DNA of 34,859 bases from Planctomycetota bacterium (GCA_003695565.1 RFIQ01000228.1:1-34859); one strand, 5' to 3'. Positions 18,010-28,000 are shown, counted from the first letter of the stretch. Made by a program: numbers and translations. The notes: a model not told the origin generated them from the letters alone.

Positions 18010-19107
18010 ATGGATGACCCATCGGTTGTAGAAGCAATTCTCGTGGAGGAGGATGCTGAGGCATCGTCGGCGGTCTTTGGGGAAACGTGTCCAGCCTGTG
18101 GGGCGCCGCACACGGGCGAGGACCAGTTTTGCCGCAGTTGTGGCACCGAGCTGGGGCCGCCTTCTCCTGAGCCGGAACGAGCGGAGGGACCACCACGGCA
18201 TACGTTCCAATGCAAGAACTGTGGCAGCCTGGTCGCTACCACAACCGAACGCCGGAGCTATGTCTGTCCCTTCTGCGACTCGGCCTACGTGACCGAGATC
18301 GATGTGCGGGAGTCGGGGCGGCAGCGTCCGGAGTTCATCATCGGATTCACTGTCACCGCTCAACAAGCCCAACAAAAATTCCACGACTGGATCGGACGCA
18401 ACGCCTGGTTCCGACCGGGCGATCTGAAGCTCAAGGCGATGACCGATCGGCAGCGGGGAGTTTACTTGCCGTTCTGGCACTTTACGGCTTTCGCCGCCAG
18501 CCGTTGGCGGGCGAGAATCGGCGAGTACTGGTACCGTACCGAAACCTACACCGTCACCGACTCGAAGGGTCGGACGACGGTACGCACGCGCCAGGTACGG
18601 GAAACGGAATGGTTCCCGTTGGAGGGCGAGCACGAGAAGTACTATTGGGGGATCCTGATACCCGGGACCAGCAGCATTACGGCCGCTGAGGCGCGCGCCA
18701 TCCAGCCGTTTCATCTCGATGCGCTCCGCCGTTACGATGCATCGTTCATTGCCGGATGGATGGCCGAGGAGTACACGGTTCCCCCAGACCAGGCGGCCGA
18801 GGTTTGCCGTGGGGAAATCGAGAATCGCGAAGTGGTCGCCGTACGCAATTTTCTGCCCGGGGACACTTACCGGAACCTGGAAGTGCGGACTCGAATCGAG
18901 TTCACGGGCCGCGACTTGATTCTGTTGCCCGTCCACGTGTTGAGCTACCGGTATCGCGATAAGGTGTATCGGTTTCTGGTCAACGGCCAGACGGGGAAGG
19001 TCACCGGGCAGAAACCCGTCTCGGCTCGTCGCATCGCTGTGGTGGTGGCCTTGGCTGTCGCCGTCATTGCCATTCTGGTGGCGGTTGTTATCCTGAGCCA
19101 GCAATAA
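18010..19107 (+). CDS. Zinc-ribbon protein with C-terminal transmembrane helix
   Basis: CPACGAPHTGEDQFCRSCG and CKNCGSLVATTTERRSYVCPFC; C-terminal RRIAVVVALAVAVIAILVAVVILSQQ. Confidence 0.8.
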   Translation: MDDPSVVEAILVEEDAEASSAVFGETCPACGAPHTGEDQFCRSCGTELGPPSPEPERAEGPPRHTFQCKNCGSLVATTTERRSYVCPFCDSAYVTEIDVRESGRQRPEFIIGFTVTAQQAQQKFHDWIGRNAWFRPGDLKLKAMTDRQRGVYLPFWHFTAFAASRWRARIGEYWYRTETYTVTDSKGRTTVRTRQVRETEWFPLEGEHEKYYWGILIPGTSSITAAEARAIQPFHLDALRRYDASFIAGWMAEEYTVPPDQAAEVCRGEIENREVVAVRNFLPGDTYRNLEVRTRIEFTGRDLILLPVHVLSYRYRDKVYRFLVNGQTGKVTGQKPVSARRIAVVVALAVAVIAILVAVVILSQQ

Positions 19108-19164
19108 CGTGCATCGGTTTTGGCCCGGCTTCCTTTTCCACGATTTTCAACGACGCGACCCGCG

Positions 19165-20334
19165 ATGCGGCAACTCTACCTGACGAAGGATCTGGTGCGC
19201 AGCATCAAACGGGGGCACGCCTGGCTTTTCTCAAATGCAATCGAGCGCATCGATGCCCCGGCGGGAACTCCCGTATTGATCGTACCGCGTCGGGGAACGC
19301 AGCCGATAGCCAGCGGAATCTACGACCCGCGGCATCCCCTGGCGGTTCGCATCTGTCGAACGCATCCCCCCTGGGAGCTGGACGAAGGGTGGCTGCACAA
19401 CGGTTTGACGCAAGCGATGAAACTCAGGCGGCATTTCTCAGCTCAGCAGACGACGGGCTATCGGTTGGTCGCTGGCGAAGGCGATCATCTGCCGGGGCTG
19501 ATCGTCGACGTATATGCTTCGGTGGCCGTGATCAAGCTGGATGGAGGATCCCCTGCAGGGTTCTACGAAGTTCCCGCCATCGCTCGGTGGTTGATGCGGC
19601 ACTTGGATATCGACCGGGTGGTCCAGCGGTTCCGCCAGCGGGGCAGGGCAGGGGAGGTCGTAGCGGGAGGACCCATCGAAGGGCCGATTGCCTTCCTGGA
19701 AAATGGAATGCGGTTCACCGCCGAAGTTCTGCATGGTCAAAAGACCGGTTTTTTTCTGGACCAACGGGACAATCGGAGCATCATCCGCGATCTGGCCTGC
19801 GACCGCACCGTACTGAATCTGTTCAGTTACTCGGGAGGATTCTCCGTCGCCGCCGGCTTGGGTGATGCCCTGCATGTTCACTCGGTCGATGTCGCGCCGC
19901 GGGCGATCGAGGCTTGCCAGTCGCATTGGGAGATGAACCATCTGGATCCAGCCCGACATACGCCGGTGACGGCCGATTGCTTTCAGTTTCTAGAACAATC
20001 GATTGCACGCGGAGCCACTTGGGGAATGGTCATCTCGGATCCGCCATCGTTTGCTCCCAACCAACGGAGCCGATCGGCCGCCCTACAGGCCTATCGCCAA
20101 TTGGCCGAACGGACGGCGCGAGTCACGGTCGGCGGGGGGCTGCTGGCCCTGGCATCGTGCTCCAGCCACATCACTGCCGAGGCATTCGCCGAAGCGTGCT
20201 TCGCCGGGATCTGCCATGCCAGGCGGGGAGCTACGCAGTTGTTGCAGCGTGGCTTGCCGATCGATCATCCCACGCCTGCGGCGATGCCGGAATTGCGCTA
20301 CTTGAAATTCTTGTTGTTCCGATTGAACGACTGA
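19165..20334 (+). CDS. Class I SAM-dependent rRNA methyltransferase, RlmI-like (second copy)
   Basis: PUA-like N-terminus LVRSIKRGHAWLFSNAIERI; GQKTGFFLDQRDNRSIIRDL; VLNLFSYSGGFSVAAGLG; MVISDPPSFAPNQ. Start MRQLYLTKDL at 19165. Confidence 0.92.
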   Translation: MRQLYLTKDLVRSIKRGHAWLFSNAIERIDAPAGTPVLIVPRRGTQPIASGIYDPRHPLAVRICRTHPPWELDEGWLHNGLTQAMKLRRHFSAQQTTGYRLVAGEGDHLPGLIVDVYASVAVIKLDGGSPAGFYEVPAIARWLMRHLDIDRVVQRFRQRGRAGEVVAGGPIEGPIAFLENGMRFTAEVLHGQKTGFFLDQRDNRSIIRDLACDRTVLNLFSYSGGFSVAAGLGDALHVHSVDVAPRAIEACQSHWEMNHLDPARHTPVTADCFQFLEQSIARGATWGMVISDPPSFAPNQRSRSAALQAYRQLAERTARVTVGGGLLALASCSSHITAEAFAEACFAGICHARRGATQLLQRGLPIDHPTPAAMPELRYLKFLLFRLND

Positions 20335-20379
20335 CCAGCAGAATCGAAACCACCATGGATTTTCCACGGAGACACCGAA

Positions 20380-21591
20380 ATGGCTGCTTCCGAGTTATCG
20401 CTGGCCTGGGATCCCGAAATCGATACACCGGCCACGATTGCCATCGTGGGTGGAGGTCGGGCCGGTATCGAGGCCGCGCTGTATGCACGTTTTCTGGGAT
20501 ACGACGTGTGGTTGTTCGAACGCGGACGGCCCGGCAGGGCCTGGCAGCACGTGTCCCACGTTCCCATGTCAGGAACCTGGCAGGAGGAAACATCACCCTT
20601 GGGCCGGGCGGCTCTGGAGGCCCAAGGTACGCCCCTGGAGGTCGAGTTGGCATCGCGGCCGACCTACGGGGAGTACGTCCAGCGGTATTTGACGCCCCTG
20701 GCCAAAACGGACTTGGTGTACGACAGTGTTCAAATCCAGAGTACCGTGCGGTCGATCAGCCGCTGTGGCATCCCTCCCGGTGCGGTCGTCTCCGTTCAGG
20801 AGGCAGCCGACCTGGAATTTCGCGTACTGGTCGATTCGGTCTCCCGCGGCCCGCATTGCCCCATCGTCGATATCGTCCTGGATTGTTCGGGTTTGCAACC
20901 GGTCGGCGGACTTGGGCCTGGCGGAGGTTGGGCAGTAGGACAGGACCGGCTGGAGCCAGGGCACCTGGCTGCGCAGCGCGGAACCGATCATGCGTCGGTC
21001 GTGGGCGCCGCTGCTGGAGGCCGGATCGTCCTGGTCGGCAACTCAGCGGCGGCTATCCGATGTGCGGAATTACTGAGGGACTGCGAGGGGGATCGCATCC
21101 AGCGCTGGACGTGGCTGCTCCCCGGCCGGGCCGGCGATGGGCAAGCGAGTTGGGCGCACTTGCCCGATGCATTGGCCCAGACCGCCAGCGTCCTGGTGGA
21201 TCGAGCACCGTCGGAGCACTGGGCCGCTCTGGAGATCATCGGGGTTGAACGCATGACGCAACTCGAGACCGGTGGCTGGAATCTTGAACTGCGGCGTCGG
21301 GCGGATGAGACCGTGGAGATCCAATGTGATGATTTGATCGTGGCGCCACCCGAATGGCCCGACTGGCAGATTTGCCAACCGCTGCGGGAGAGTCTGGCCG
21401 AGCCGCCCGATCGGCAGGCGGATGCCCCGTTCCTCACCCCGCACCCGCATTACTATGTCTTAGGCAGCAAGGCAGATCGTCGAGCGCAGAAGAGACTGGC
21501 ACGCACCTTGGACCACATCCGCGCGGTGTTCGCCTTGATCGGCGGACGCCGCGACTTGGACCTCTACCAGACCATCCATCCCCGTTCTTGA
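20380..21591 (+). CDS. FAD/NAD(P)-binding protein (monooxygenase/oxidoreductase-like)
   Basis: N-terminal dinucleotide-binding fold TIAIVGGGRAGIEAALYARFLGYDVWLFERG and second GRIVLVGNSAAAIRCAELL. Confidence 0.8.
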   Translation: MAASELSLAWDPEIDTPATIAIVGGGRAGIEAALYARFLGYDVWLFERGRPGRAWQHVSHVPMSGTWQEETSPLGRAALEAQGTPLEVELASRPTYGEYVQRYLTPLAKTDLVYDSVQIQSTVRSISRCGIPPGAVVSVQEAADLEFRVLVDSVSRGPHCPIVDIVLDCSGLQPVGGLGPGGGWAVGQDRLEPGHLAAQRGTDHASVVGAAAGGRIVLVGNSAAAIRCAELLRDCEGDRIQRWTWLLPGRAGDGQASWAHLPDALAQTASVLVDRAPSEHWAALEIIGVERMTQLETGGWNLELRRRADETVEIQCDDLIVAPPEWPDWQICQPLRESLAEPPDRQADAPFLTPHPHYYVLGSKADRRAQKRLARTLDHIRAVFALIGGRRDLDLYQTIHPRS

Positions 21592-21616
21592 TGGGGCCCA
21601 GTGACAGGAACGGGGA
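21579..21616. terminator. Possible hairpin terminator between convergent FAD gene and flgM
   Basis: TCCCCGTTC (21579-21587) / GAACGGGGA (21608-21616), perfect 9-bp inverted repeat spanning the stop codon region. Confidence 0.4.
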
Positions 21617-21654
21617 ACTGCCACCACGTGGAAACGCGCCCCAGACGATGACGA

Positions 21655-21942
21655 CTAAGCGAAGGTGTCCAGCATGCGGTCGAGCGCGGCGGAGAGCTTC
21701 TCGGGGGTTTCATAGGTTCCATCGGCGATCGCCTGACGGATCGCGGCCACTCGATCGGCCCGAATCCCCTGGCCGTCCGCACCAGCATTTTCACTGAGCG
21801 CCTGGGCTTCCGGGGACAGATCCAACTGATCGGTGGGTACGTTCTGCGCGGCTGAGGTCTTTTCCACGGGCGCTTGGCTGCGAGTCGAGGAGGATTGCAC
21901 GGAAGTAGAAGCTTGAGCTTGGTGCAGACCATGAATTTGCAT
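21655..21942 (-). CDS. flgM: FlgM-like anti-sigma-28 factor
   Basis: 95 aa; disordered N-terminus then DQLDLSPEAQAL...IRADRVAAIRQAIADGTYETPEKLSAALDRMLD, the FlgM C-terminal signature. Confidence 0.85.
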   Translation of the reverse strand: MQIHGLHQAQASTSVQSSSTRSQAPVEKTSAAQNVPTDQLDLSPEAQALSENAGADGQGIRADRVAAIRQAIADGTYETPEKLSAALDRMLDTFA

Positions 21943-21983
21943 TGCGGTTTAATCTCCCTGCGCGAACGGTTCGGTTCCTAGCA

Positions 21984-22013
21984 CTTATATGGTGTTTGCG
22001 TCGCTGAGGTCAA
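21984..22013 (-). promoter_or_regulatory. Sigma-70-like promoter upstream of flgM
   Basis: Minus strand TTGACC (22013-22008) - 18 nt - TATAAG (21989-21984), ~40 nt upstream of the flgM ATG. Confidence 0.5.
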
Positions 22014-22297
22014 GACCATCGATGCGGTGCAATCCGTGCAGGGGAACAGAGCCGTCCGGTGGCGAGATCCGCGAACGGACATGACGCTGCGGTGCTGGTA
22101 TTCATATCGACCTGGGGGCAGGCTTTCCGAGGTGATTCTGATGGATTTCGCTTTTTGCTTGCATTGTGGATCCTAGCGAACACGTGGACGCAACCGGCCG
22201 CGATATGGTATCGCGGGTAGGTAGCCGCCGAAGTCGACAGTTGGTCGACGTTGCCCCGCGTGGAGCGCAAACCCGAAGCTCGCAGTGCTTTGAACCG

Positions 22298-23401
22298 ATG
22301 AGATTCTGCTTTATCAGCACACAACAGGACTGGGGAGGTGGGGAAGCGCTGTGCGCCGACCTGTCGCTGGCCCTGCGCGATCATGGGCATGGAATCCATT
22401 GGATCTGCCGAGGGGGAACTCAAGTCGCAGCACATCTGAGCCAACTGGGATTGTCCATCGACCATACGCTCCTCGGGCGCGGCAGGAGTCTTCGCGAGAT
22501 TCGCGCGGTCAGTTCCCTTTTCCGCCAGATCTCCCCGGACGCTTTGGTGATGAACGACACCCATGCGGTGCCGTTGGGCGGGTTGGCTACCTGGTGGGCC
22601 CGCTCGCGACGTCCCGTTCGCCTGGCTTTCAAGCACACGGTGTTTCCGCTCCGCAGCAAACTGAAGTACCGATGGCTGTGCGATCGCGTGGTGTGCGTGT
22701 CCCAAGCAGCCCGGCAAACAATTCTGGCCGGGGGCATGGACCCCAGCCGCGTGGAAGTGGTCTACGGCGGGATTCGGCCTCCCGGCATCGACCCGACTGC
22801 TCGCAACGAGGTACGGCGGGAACTGGGATTGCTCGAAGGAACCAGCCTGGTCCTGTCGGTGGGCAATCTCCTCGAGTGCAAAGGGCACGCCGAGTTGGTG
22901 CAGGCCGTGGCGGCTCTTCCTCCCTCGATAGATGCGGTGTTTTGCATTGCCGGCGAGGGCCCGGTACGCACGGCGCTCCAATCTCGCATCGATGCCTTGG
23001 GGCTCGGCGGCCGCGTGCGGTTGTTGGGATTTCGCCGCGACGTCTCACGGTTGATGCAAGCCGCGGATTTGATCGTCCATCCATCCCACCTGGAGGGCTT
23101 GTCCCTAGTGTTGATCGAGGCCCAAATGCTGCGGCGTCCCATCGTGGCGACGGCCGTGGGCGGGGCGGCCGAGGTGCTGGCCGCTGGCCGCGCGCCAGGC
23201 CTGTGGACGGTTCCGCCGCATTCCAGCCAGGCGCTGGCCCAAGCCCTCTCCGCCGCCTGGCGGTCGCTGAACGATCCGATGCAGCGCGAGCCCATAGAGC
23301 AACATCTGTCTGCCGCCGCGGCACACGTCCAGTCGCACTTCACGATCGAACAGAGCGCTCGGCACCTGGCGGATCTGGCGGCCCGTCTAGCTGGGGACTG
23401 A
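22298..23401 (+). CDS. Glycosyltransferase, GT4/GT1-like
   Basis: VLSVGNLLECKGHAELVQAVA, FCIAGEGPVRTALQSRIDALGLGGRVRLLGFRRDVSRLMQAADLIVHPSHLEGLSLVLIEAQMLRRPIVATAVGGAAEVL. Start MRFCFISTQQDWGGGE at 22298. Confidence 0.92.
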   Translation: MRFCFISTQQDWGGGEALCADLSLALRDHGHGIHWICRGGTQVAAHLSQLGLSIDHTLLGRGRSLREIRAVSSLFRQISPDALVMNDTHAVPLGGLATWWARSRRPVRLAFKHTVFPLRSKLKYRWLCDRVVCVSQAARQTILAGGMDPSRVEVVYGGIRPPGIDPTARNEVRRELGLLEGTSLVLSVGNLLECKGHAELVQAVAALPPSIDAVFCIAGEGPVRTALQSRIDALGLGGRVRLLGFRRDVSRLMQAADLIVHPSHLEGLSLVLIEAQMLRRPIVATAVGGAAEVLAAGRAPGLWTVPPHSSQALAQALSAAWRSLNDPMQREPIEQHLSAAAAHVQSHFTIEQSARHLADLAARLAGD

Positions 23402-23423
23402 GGCAATCGCCCCCATCGCTCTC

Positions 23424-23448
23424 GGGCTGCAACTGCGCGAGGCAGCCC
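23424..23448. terminator. Possible hairpin terminator between convergent genes
   Basis: GGGCTGC - 11 nt - GCAGCCC perfect 7-bp stem in the 65-bp convergent gap; no U tract. Confidence 0.4.
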
Positions 23449-23466
23449 CAACCGTCCGAAGCGCCG

Positions 23467-26400
23467 TTATTGGGGGACCGCCGTGGAGGAGGCTGCCGCC
23501 TCGGTGGACAGAAAGCGATAGGTAGTATTCTCGGCACGCGCCACGCGTACATCCGGCCGCTGTTGGATCGGCTCACCACGCAACAGTTTGGAAAGGTCGC
23601 GGAGGATACCGCTGCTGCTGCCGTAGTAGGAATGTCCCAGCAGGCTGGTGTCGTAGCCGCTGGCATCGATCACGTCGATGCCCGGAAACTGTGGCTGGGG
23701 ACGCAGGGCCTCTCCCAGCCTACGCCCAGTGTTGAAGTAGCGACTGGCACGCAAGGCCAGATCGGAGTCCGATGTGTAAACCGTAAATCGACGAGCCTTG
23801 CCCACCAGTCGCGGAGCGATGCGCGTGGCAAAGATATCGGCATCGATGTCCGGTGCTGCCAGGACAACATTGTTGATCGGCGTCGCCTGGTCAGCGCTCA
23901 GTTCGGCCAGGGCCTGGGTCAAACCCACATTGCCCATGCTGTGCGCGATCACATCGATCGATCGAGCGCCGGTGCGGTTGGCCAGATTCTCCAGGAACTG
24001 CCGGATGACCGGCACGCTCAATTCGATGTGCCGGCGATCCACCTGGTATTTGTACCAGTCTCCGCACGAGGGCCAACTGAAGGTGACGGGGGATCCGGGA
24101 TAATCGAGGTCGTAGGCGAGCTGTGCCGTTCGCATCACGGCCTCGTCGAAACTGACGTTGTAACCATGGATGAACACCAGCACGCCGCCGCCGCGCCGCT
24201 CCGCATCAGCGCTCAATTCGCTGAAGAACCGATCCGGAGCCACCTCTTCTACCGACTGGATGACGACATGTTGCCCGGGGTCTTCCCGAAACTGAAAACG
24301 CAGGACGCTGGGACGCTCCACTTCTCCGGTTCGGTGGACTGGCGGTATCGAAACCTGGCATACGCCCAGTCGCAGTTCGCTCGAAAGCTCGCCCGTGTAC
24401 CGGATTTTGGTCGCGGTTGTTTCCCGCTCCGTCGGTGCTGGGTCTCCGGACGTCGATTGCATTCGATGCACGAACAGCCCTAACGACAGCAGCATGGCGG
24501 GGAAAGCCAACAGGCGCACGCGATTCCACAGCATCAGAACGGCGAACACGGCCGCCATGCCGAGATACAGGATGACCGCGGATACCTGAGTGGCTGCGGC
24601 CCGCAACCCGGCCCCGCCGGCCGCCGCGGCGCGCGGCAGGCGGTTCGTGCCATAAAACACCCTTACCAAGGGGCCTTGCGCTCGATGTGGATCAGGCGAA
24701 CTGGGTTGCAAAGGCCGGGCGTCGAGGGCATTGTCCGTAGCATCGGGCGCCAAGCCAGGTACATCTGGCCCAGTGTCCGGCCCCCTGCTCCCATCCTCGC
24801 CTGTGTTCACGTTCCCCGCCGAGCCCGCGCTTGCGGCCGGGAGAGTGGCAGCGCTGGGGTTGGTGGGAGATGCGGAGTCGACGTCGATTTCACGGCGATC
24901 GATGTCGGGCGCGGCGGCCGAACCCCCGCCGCCGGGCGGTGGCCAACTGCCCGCGCGATCGAGGCTCGGAGGTTCACCGACGATCGGTTGCTCGATGTTC
25001 ATCTTTACGCTCGGCGGCTCCACCGCGGAGGAGGATTCGGCACCGGATGCCATCGGTTCATGCTCGATGCTCGACTCTGCCTCGGCGTTGGCAGTCGCAT
25101 CGTAGATATACGAATCCAAGCGCATCACGGCGTCGGCGAACTTGGACGGGCTAGGCAAGTCGCCAGGCCCGGAGCCTCCACCCCTCCCCCAGTCCAACCT
25201 GTCTACCAACGATTCGAGGCGGTTAAGCATCGCCGGGTCGCTGTGACGGTAGGAAGCCTGGGTCAGGTAGTGCACCAGTTCGACGGTCTGGTCCAGCGTG
25301 CTGTTCTCGTCCAACACCCACAGGCTGTCCTCGCCGATCCGTTCATCTTCCAGCACCGCCAGCCACGGTTGCCGAGGCACATCGGGGATGCGCAGCGCAA
25401 CCTCCAGGGCAGCCAAACGCAAATCGTCGGGCAGGTTGCGATCAAACACAGCGGTTCGCAGCGAGGGCAGGCCGGTTGCTCCCAGGTCCTCCAAGGCTCC
25501 GGCGGCGAGCTGCCGGTGGGGACCGTGCAAGCGCACGACCAGCCGATCGGCTGCCAGGGTGCTCCCCTCGGCTGCAGCGATCTTATCGGCGGCGATGGCC
25601 ACGTGAGGTATGTCGCTGGCTTGAGCGGCCGCCAACTCGTCCGCGCCAACTCCGCCGGCAGCGTGCAACGCCACCAGCGCAGCCGCGCGGAGCCTACCGT
25701 CCGTACTACGATTTTCAAACAGGTCGCGGAGACGTGCCGAGACCGATTGTGCATCGCTTCCCAAACGGGCGATGCAAAACAATGCTGCGCACCGAGCAAA
25801 AGGACCCTGGGTGGTGTCTTCCGCCCACTGAATATACACCGGCAACGCCTCCGGACACCCTGCGGTCCAGTGGGCCAGTGCGCTCAACGTCCTCCCTGCA
25901 TGCCCCGGATTGTGCAGTTGCAATCTCTGCGCAACGATCAGTATTGCTTTCGCATCGATGCGTCGCAATTCTTCAATGGCTGCATCCAGGTTCTCAAAGG
26001 TTTCCTCGGGATCTTCGACCCGGTTCAACAACAGGGCCACCGCCGAGGACGAACCGAGGCGATTGGCCAATCGGATGGCTGTCCTCCGGGCCAGTGCGTC
26101 CTCGGATCGCAGGGCTCGCTCGATCAACGCGTCGGCCATCCCCACCCGGTCAAATCGCTCGATGGCCCGCAGTGCGTCGGCTAGTTCATAATCCTTCACG
26201 GCGTCCAAGCCTGCAGCCAGGAACCCCTGCATAGCCTCCAGCGAATCGGGCCAAAGCAGCGACAGGGCCCGCGTAGCAGCGTGCCGCAGGCCTACCGTCT
26301 GATTGGAATCCCGCTGGATTTGAAGGAGGATGGCTTGAACGCGTTCTTCTGCCGGAGACGGCATTTCCGTAACCTGACGCTCTTCCAGCAAGTCCAACAT

Positions 26401-27612
26401 TGCATGCATCGCGGCCCCGGCCAGGTATGCCGAATCGTCCCGTTGTGGAGTCGGTTCGGCTGACGGATCGGTTCGGCCGATGTCCCCGGCAGGCTGATCG
26501 CTCGATTGCGTCGGTGCCTCGTGGACGGAAGCCAGGAGCTCAGCCAGTTCGAGAACGGTTTGCGCTGGGTAGATCGACGATTGGCCAAGCGCCCACGCAG
26601 CCGCCTGGCGAATCTCTAACGGGTATTCAGGCCCCAATAAGTCGACCACCGCGTGCCAATCCCGCTCGGAAGTGATCGAAAAATGGATTAGCAGCCGTTC
26701 GGCTATGGATGTATCCGAGCTCTCGCGCATCTGAGTGCGGACCACGGAAAACAACGCGTCCTGAAAAGCTGGGCCCCAGCGCCACTGCGCATAGCGCTGG
26801 AAGGTCGGACTCATGCTGTCTCGAGAGTCGATCAGGATCTGAATGCGAGCTTGCAGCAATTCCTCGGGCGGCAGAACATCGTCCCACGCATTCCGTGCCA
26901 GCCGATCGGGAGAAAGTTCTTCGACGGCCCGGTATCGGTCCAGCCTGCCACCGGTGGAAACCCACTCCACGATCTCACTCAGATGCTTTCGCGCCCGAGC
27001 GAGGTGTTGCTGGTGGAGTGCCTCCGCTTGCAACTGGACCAGCTGTTCTCGGCACGCGCGCAGCCGCCGATCGATTTTTTGCGATTGCAGTGGGTGGCCG
27101 CCCACCGCCTGGCACCGCTCGACTGCGCGCGAGAGCAACTCCAGGGCAGCCGACAATTGCTCCTGGTCGTCGGCACAGTCCGTCAGGATCCGGTCCGACA
27201 AATGGGCCAAACCCCACTGGGCCGCATAGTCAACGTGTTCATTCGGATCGCCAATGCGGTCCAGCAGGTGTTGCCCGACCTCCAGAGGACGCACACCGAT
27301 CTGCACCAGAGCGACGACGGCCTGCATTCGTACCTCGGGCTGGGGATCCTCCAAAGCCACCAGCAGATCGTCGACCGCCGGAGAGGCCGCGCTGCCCAGC
27401 CGTCCCAGTCTGGCCGCAGCCTGAACCCGGTAGGTCGGCGCTGGATCGGACAGTTGGTGCTGCCAGTATTCCACGCTGTCCGGTCCGTCACTTCGCTCCT
27501 GAGCCGCGGCGGACCCGGCAAGTGCAGCAGCGCAGGCAAGCCACATCCACCCAGCCCATATCTTGCCCGCAATTCGATGGTTCACCTCGGCCTCCTTGCC
27601 CGGGGGCATCAA
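23467..27612 (-). CDS. Secreted/membrane HEAT-repeat protein fused to C-terminal DUF900-type alpha/beta hydrolase
   Basis: Signal peptide-like AGWMWLACAAALAGSAAAQ; HEAT repeats (YRVQAAARLGRLGSAASPAVDDLLVALEDPQPEVRMQAVVALVQIG); VFYGTNR; two hydrophobic segments; VLVFIHGYNVSFDEAVMRTAQ; DVIAHSMGNVGLTQAL; NNVVLAAPDIDADIF; LLGHSYYG. Confidence 0.9.
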   Translation of the reverse strand: MMPPGKEAEVNHRIAGKIWAGWMWLACAAALAGSAAAQERSDGPDSVEYWQHQLSDPAPTYRVQAAARLGRLGSAASPAVDDLLVALEDPQPEVRMQAVVALVQIGVRPLEVGQHLLDRIGDPNEHVDYAAQWGLAHLSDRILTDCADDQEQLSAALELLSRAVERCQAVGGHPLQSQKIDRRLRACREQLVQLQAEALHQQHLARARKHLSEIVEWVSTGGRLDRYRAVEELSPDRLARNAWDDVLPPEELLQARIQILIDSRDSMSPTFQRYAQWRWGPAFQDALFSVVRTQMRESSDTSIAERLLIHFSITSERDWHAVVDLLGPEYPLEIRQAAAWALGQSSIYPAQTVLELAELLASVHEAPTQSSDQPAGDIGRTDPSAEPTPQRDDSAYLAGAAMHAMLDLLEERQVTEMPSPAEERVQAILLQIQRDSNQTVGLRHAATRALSLLWPDSLEAMQGFLAAGLDAVKDYELADALRAIERFDRVGMADALIERALRSEDALARRTAIRLANRLGSSSAVALLLNRVEDPEETFENLDAAIEELRRIDAKAILIVAQRLQLHNPGHAGRTLSALAHWTAGCPEALPVYIQWAEDTTQGPFARCAALFCIARLGSDAQSVSARLRDLFENRSTDGRLRAAALVALHAAGGVGADELAAAQASDIPHVAIAADKIAAAEGSTLAADRLVVRLHGPHRQLAAGALEDLGATGLPSLRTAVFDRNLPDDLRLAALEVALRIPDVPRQPWLAVLEDERIGEDSLWVLDENSTLDQTVELVHYLTQASYRHSDPAMLNRLESLVDRLDWGRGGGSGPGDLPSPSKFADAVMRLDSYIYDATANAEAESSIEHEPMASGAESSSAVEPPSVKMNIEQPIVGEPPSLDRAGSWPPPGGGGSAAAPDIDRREIDVDSASPTNPSAATLPAASAGSAGNVNTGEDGSRGPDTGPDVPGLAPDATDNALDARPLQPSSPDPHRAQGPLVRVFYGTNRLPRAAAAGGAGLRAAATQVSAVILYLGMAAVFAVLMLWNRVRLLAFPAMLLSLGLFVHRMQSTSGDPAPTERETTATKIRYTGELSSELRLGVCQVSIPPVHRTGEVERPSVLRFQFREDPGQHVVIQSVEEVAPDRFFSELSADAERRGGGVLVFIHGYNVSFDEAVMRTAQLAYDLDYPGSPVTFSWPSCGDWYKYQVDRRHIELSVPVIRQFLENLANRTGARSIDVIAHSMGNVGLTQALAELSADQATPINNVVLAAPDIDADIFATRIAPRLVGKARRFTVYTSDSDLALRASRYFNTGRRLGEALRPQPQFPGIDVIDASGYDTSLLGHSYYGSSSGILRDLSKLLRGEPIQQRPDVRVARAENTTYRFLSTEAAASSTAVPQ

Positions 27613-28000
27613 CTTCCATACGTCGACGTATCCAGATTTATCGGTTGGGATGGGTATCGGGCTTCAGTCGACCAGGCAGTTCAGGCAATTTATTTCGAGG
27701 GGTGGCGCATTGTTCGGCCTCGATTTCCGCATTAACCCTCCATTTCGTTCCAGAGTGGAGACTGCGTAGGGAGCGAACGATGGAAGGCCCTCCACATGCG
27801 TGGGGAGTTGCCGGCAGGTGTCATTCCGCGAGAGTGACGGGCCTGGTCGTCACATCCGTCACAACCGCACTCCGAATGATCCGAGTCACCCGGCCCCTCG
27901 TGCAGATTCGATAAAACCGATGTGACTACCCCTATGGCGGTGCTCCCGCGATTGCCGCGGGTCACGTCCCATCGATGGTTGGAATCGGAGGCTTCCACGC

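Noticed and set aside
19914-21248. 444-aa ORF on + strand
   Set aside because: Alternate frame overlapping the second RlmI-like gene and the FAD gene; Arg/Gly-rich with no domain.
22351-24483. 710-aa ORF on + strand
   Set aside because: Alternate frame of the glycosyltransferase and antisense to the hydrolase domain; no coherent protein features.
24676-26184. 502-aa ORF on + strand
   Set aside because: Antisense shadow of the HEAT-repeat/hydrolase gene; no recognisable domain, typical of high-GC DNA.
27834-27866. GTGACGG / CCGTCAC inverted repeat upstream of the HEAT gene
   Set aside because: 7-bp stem with a 14-nt loop; too weak without conservation or promoter context to call a regulatory site.
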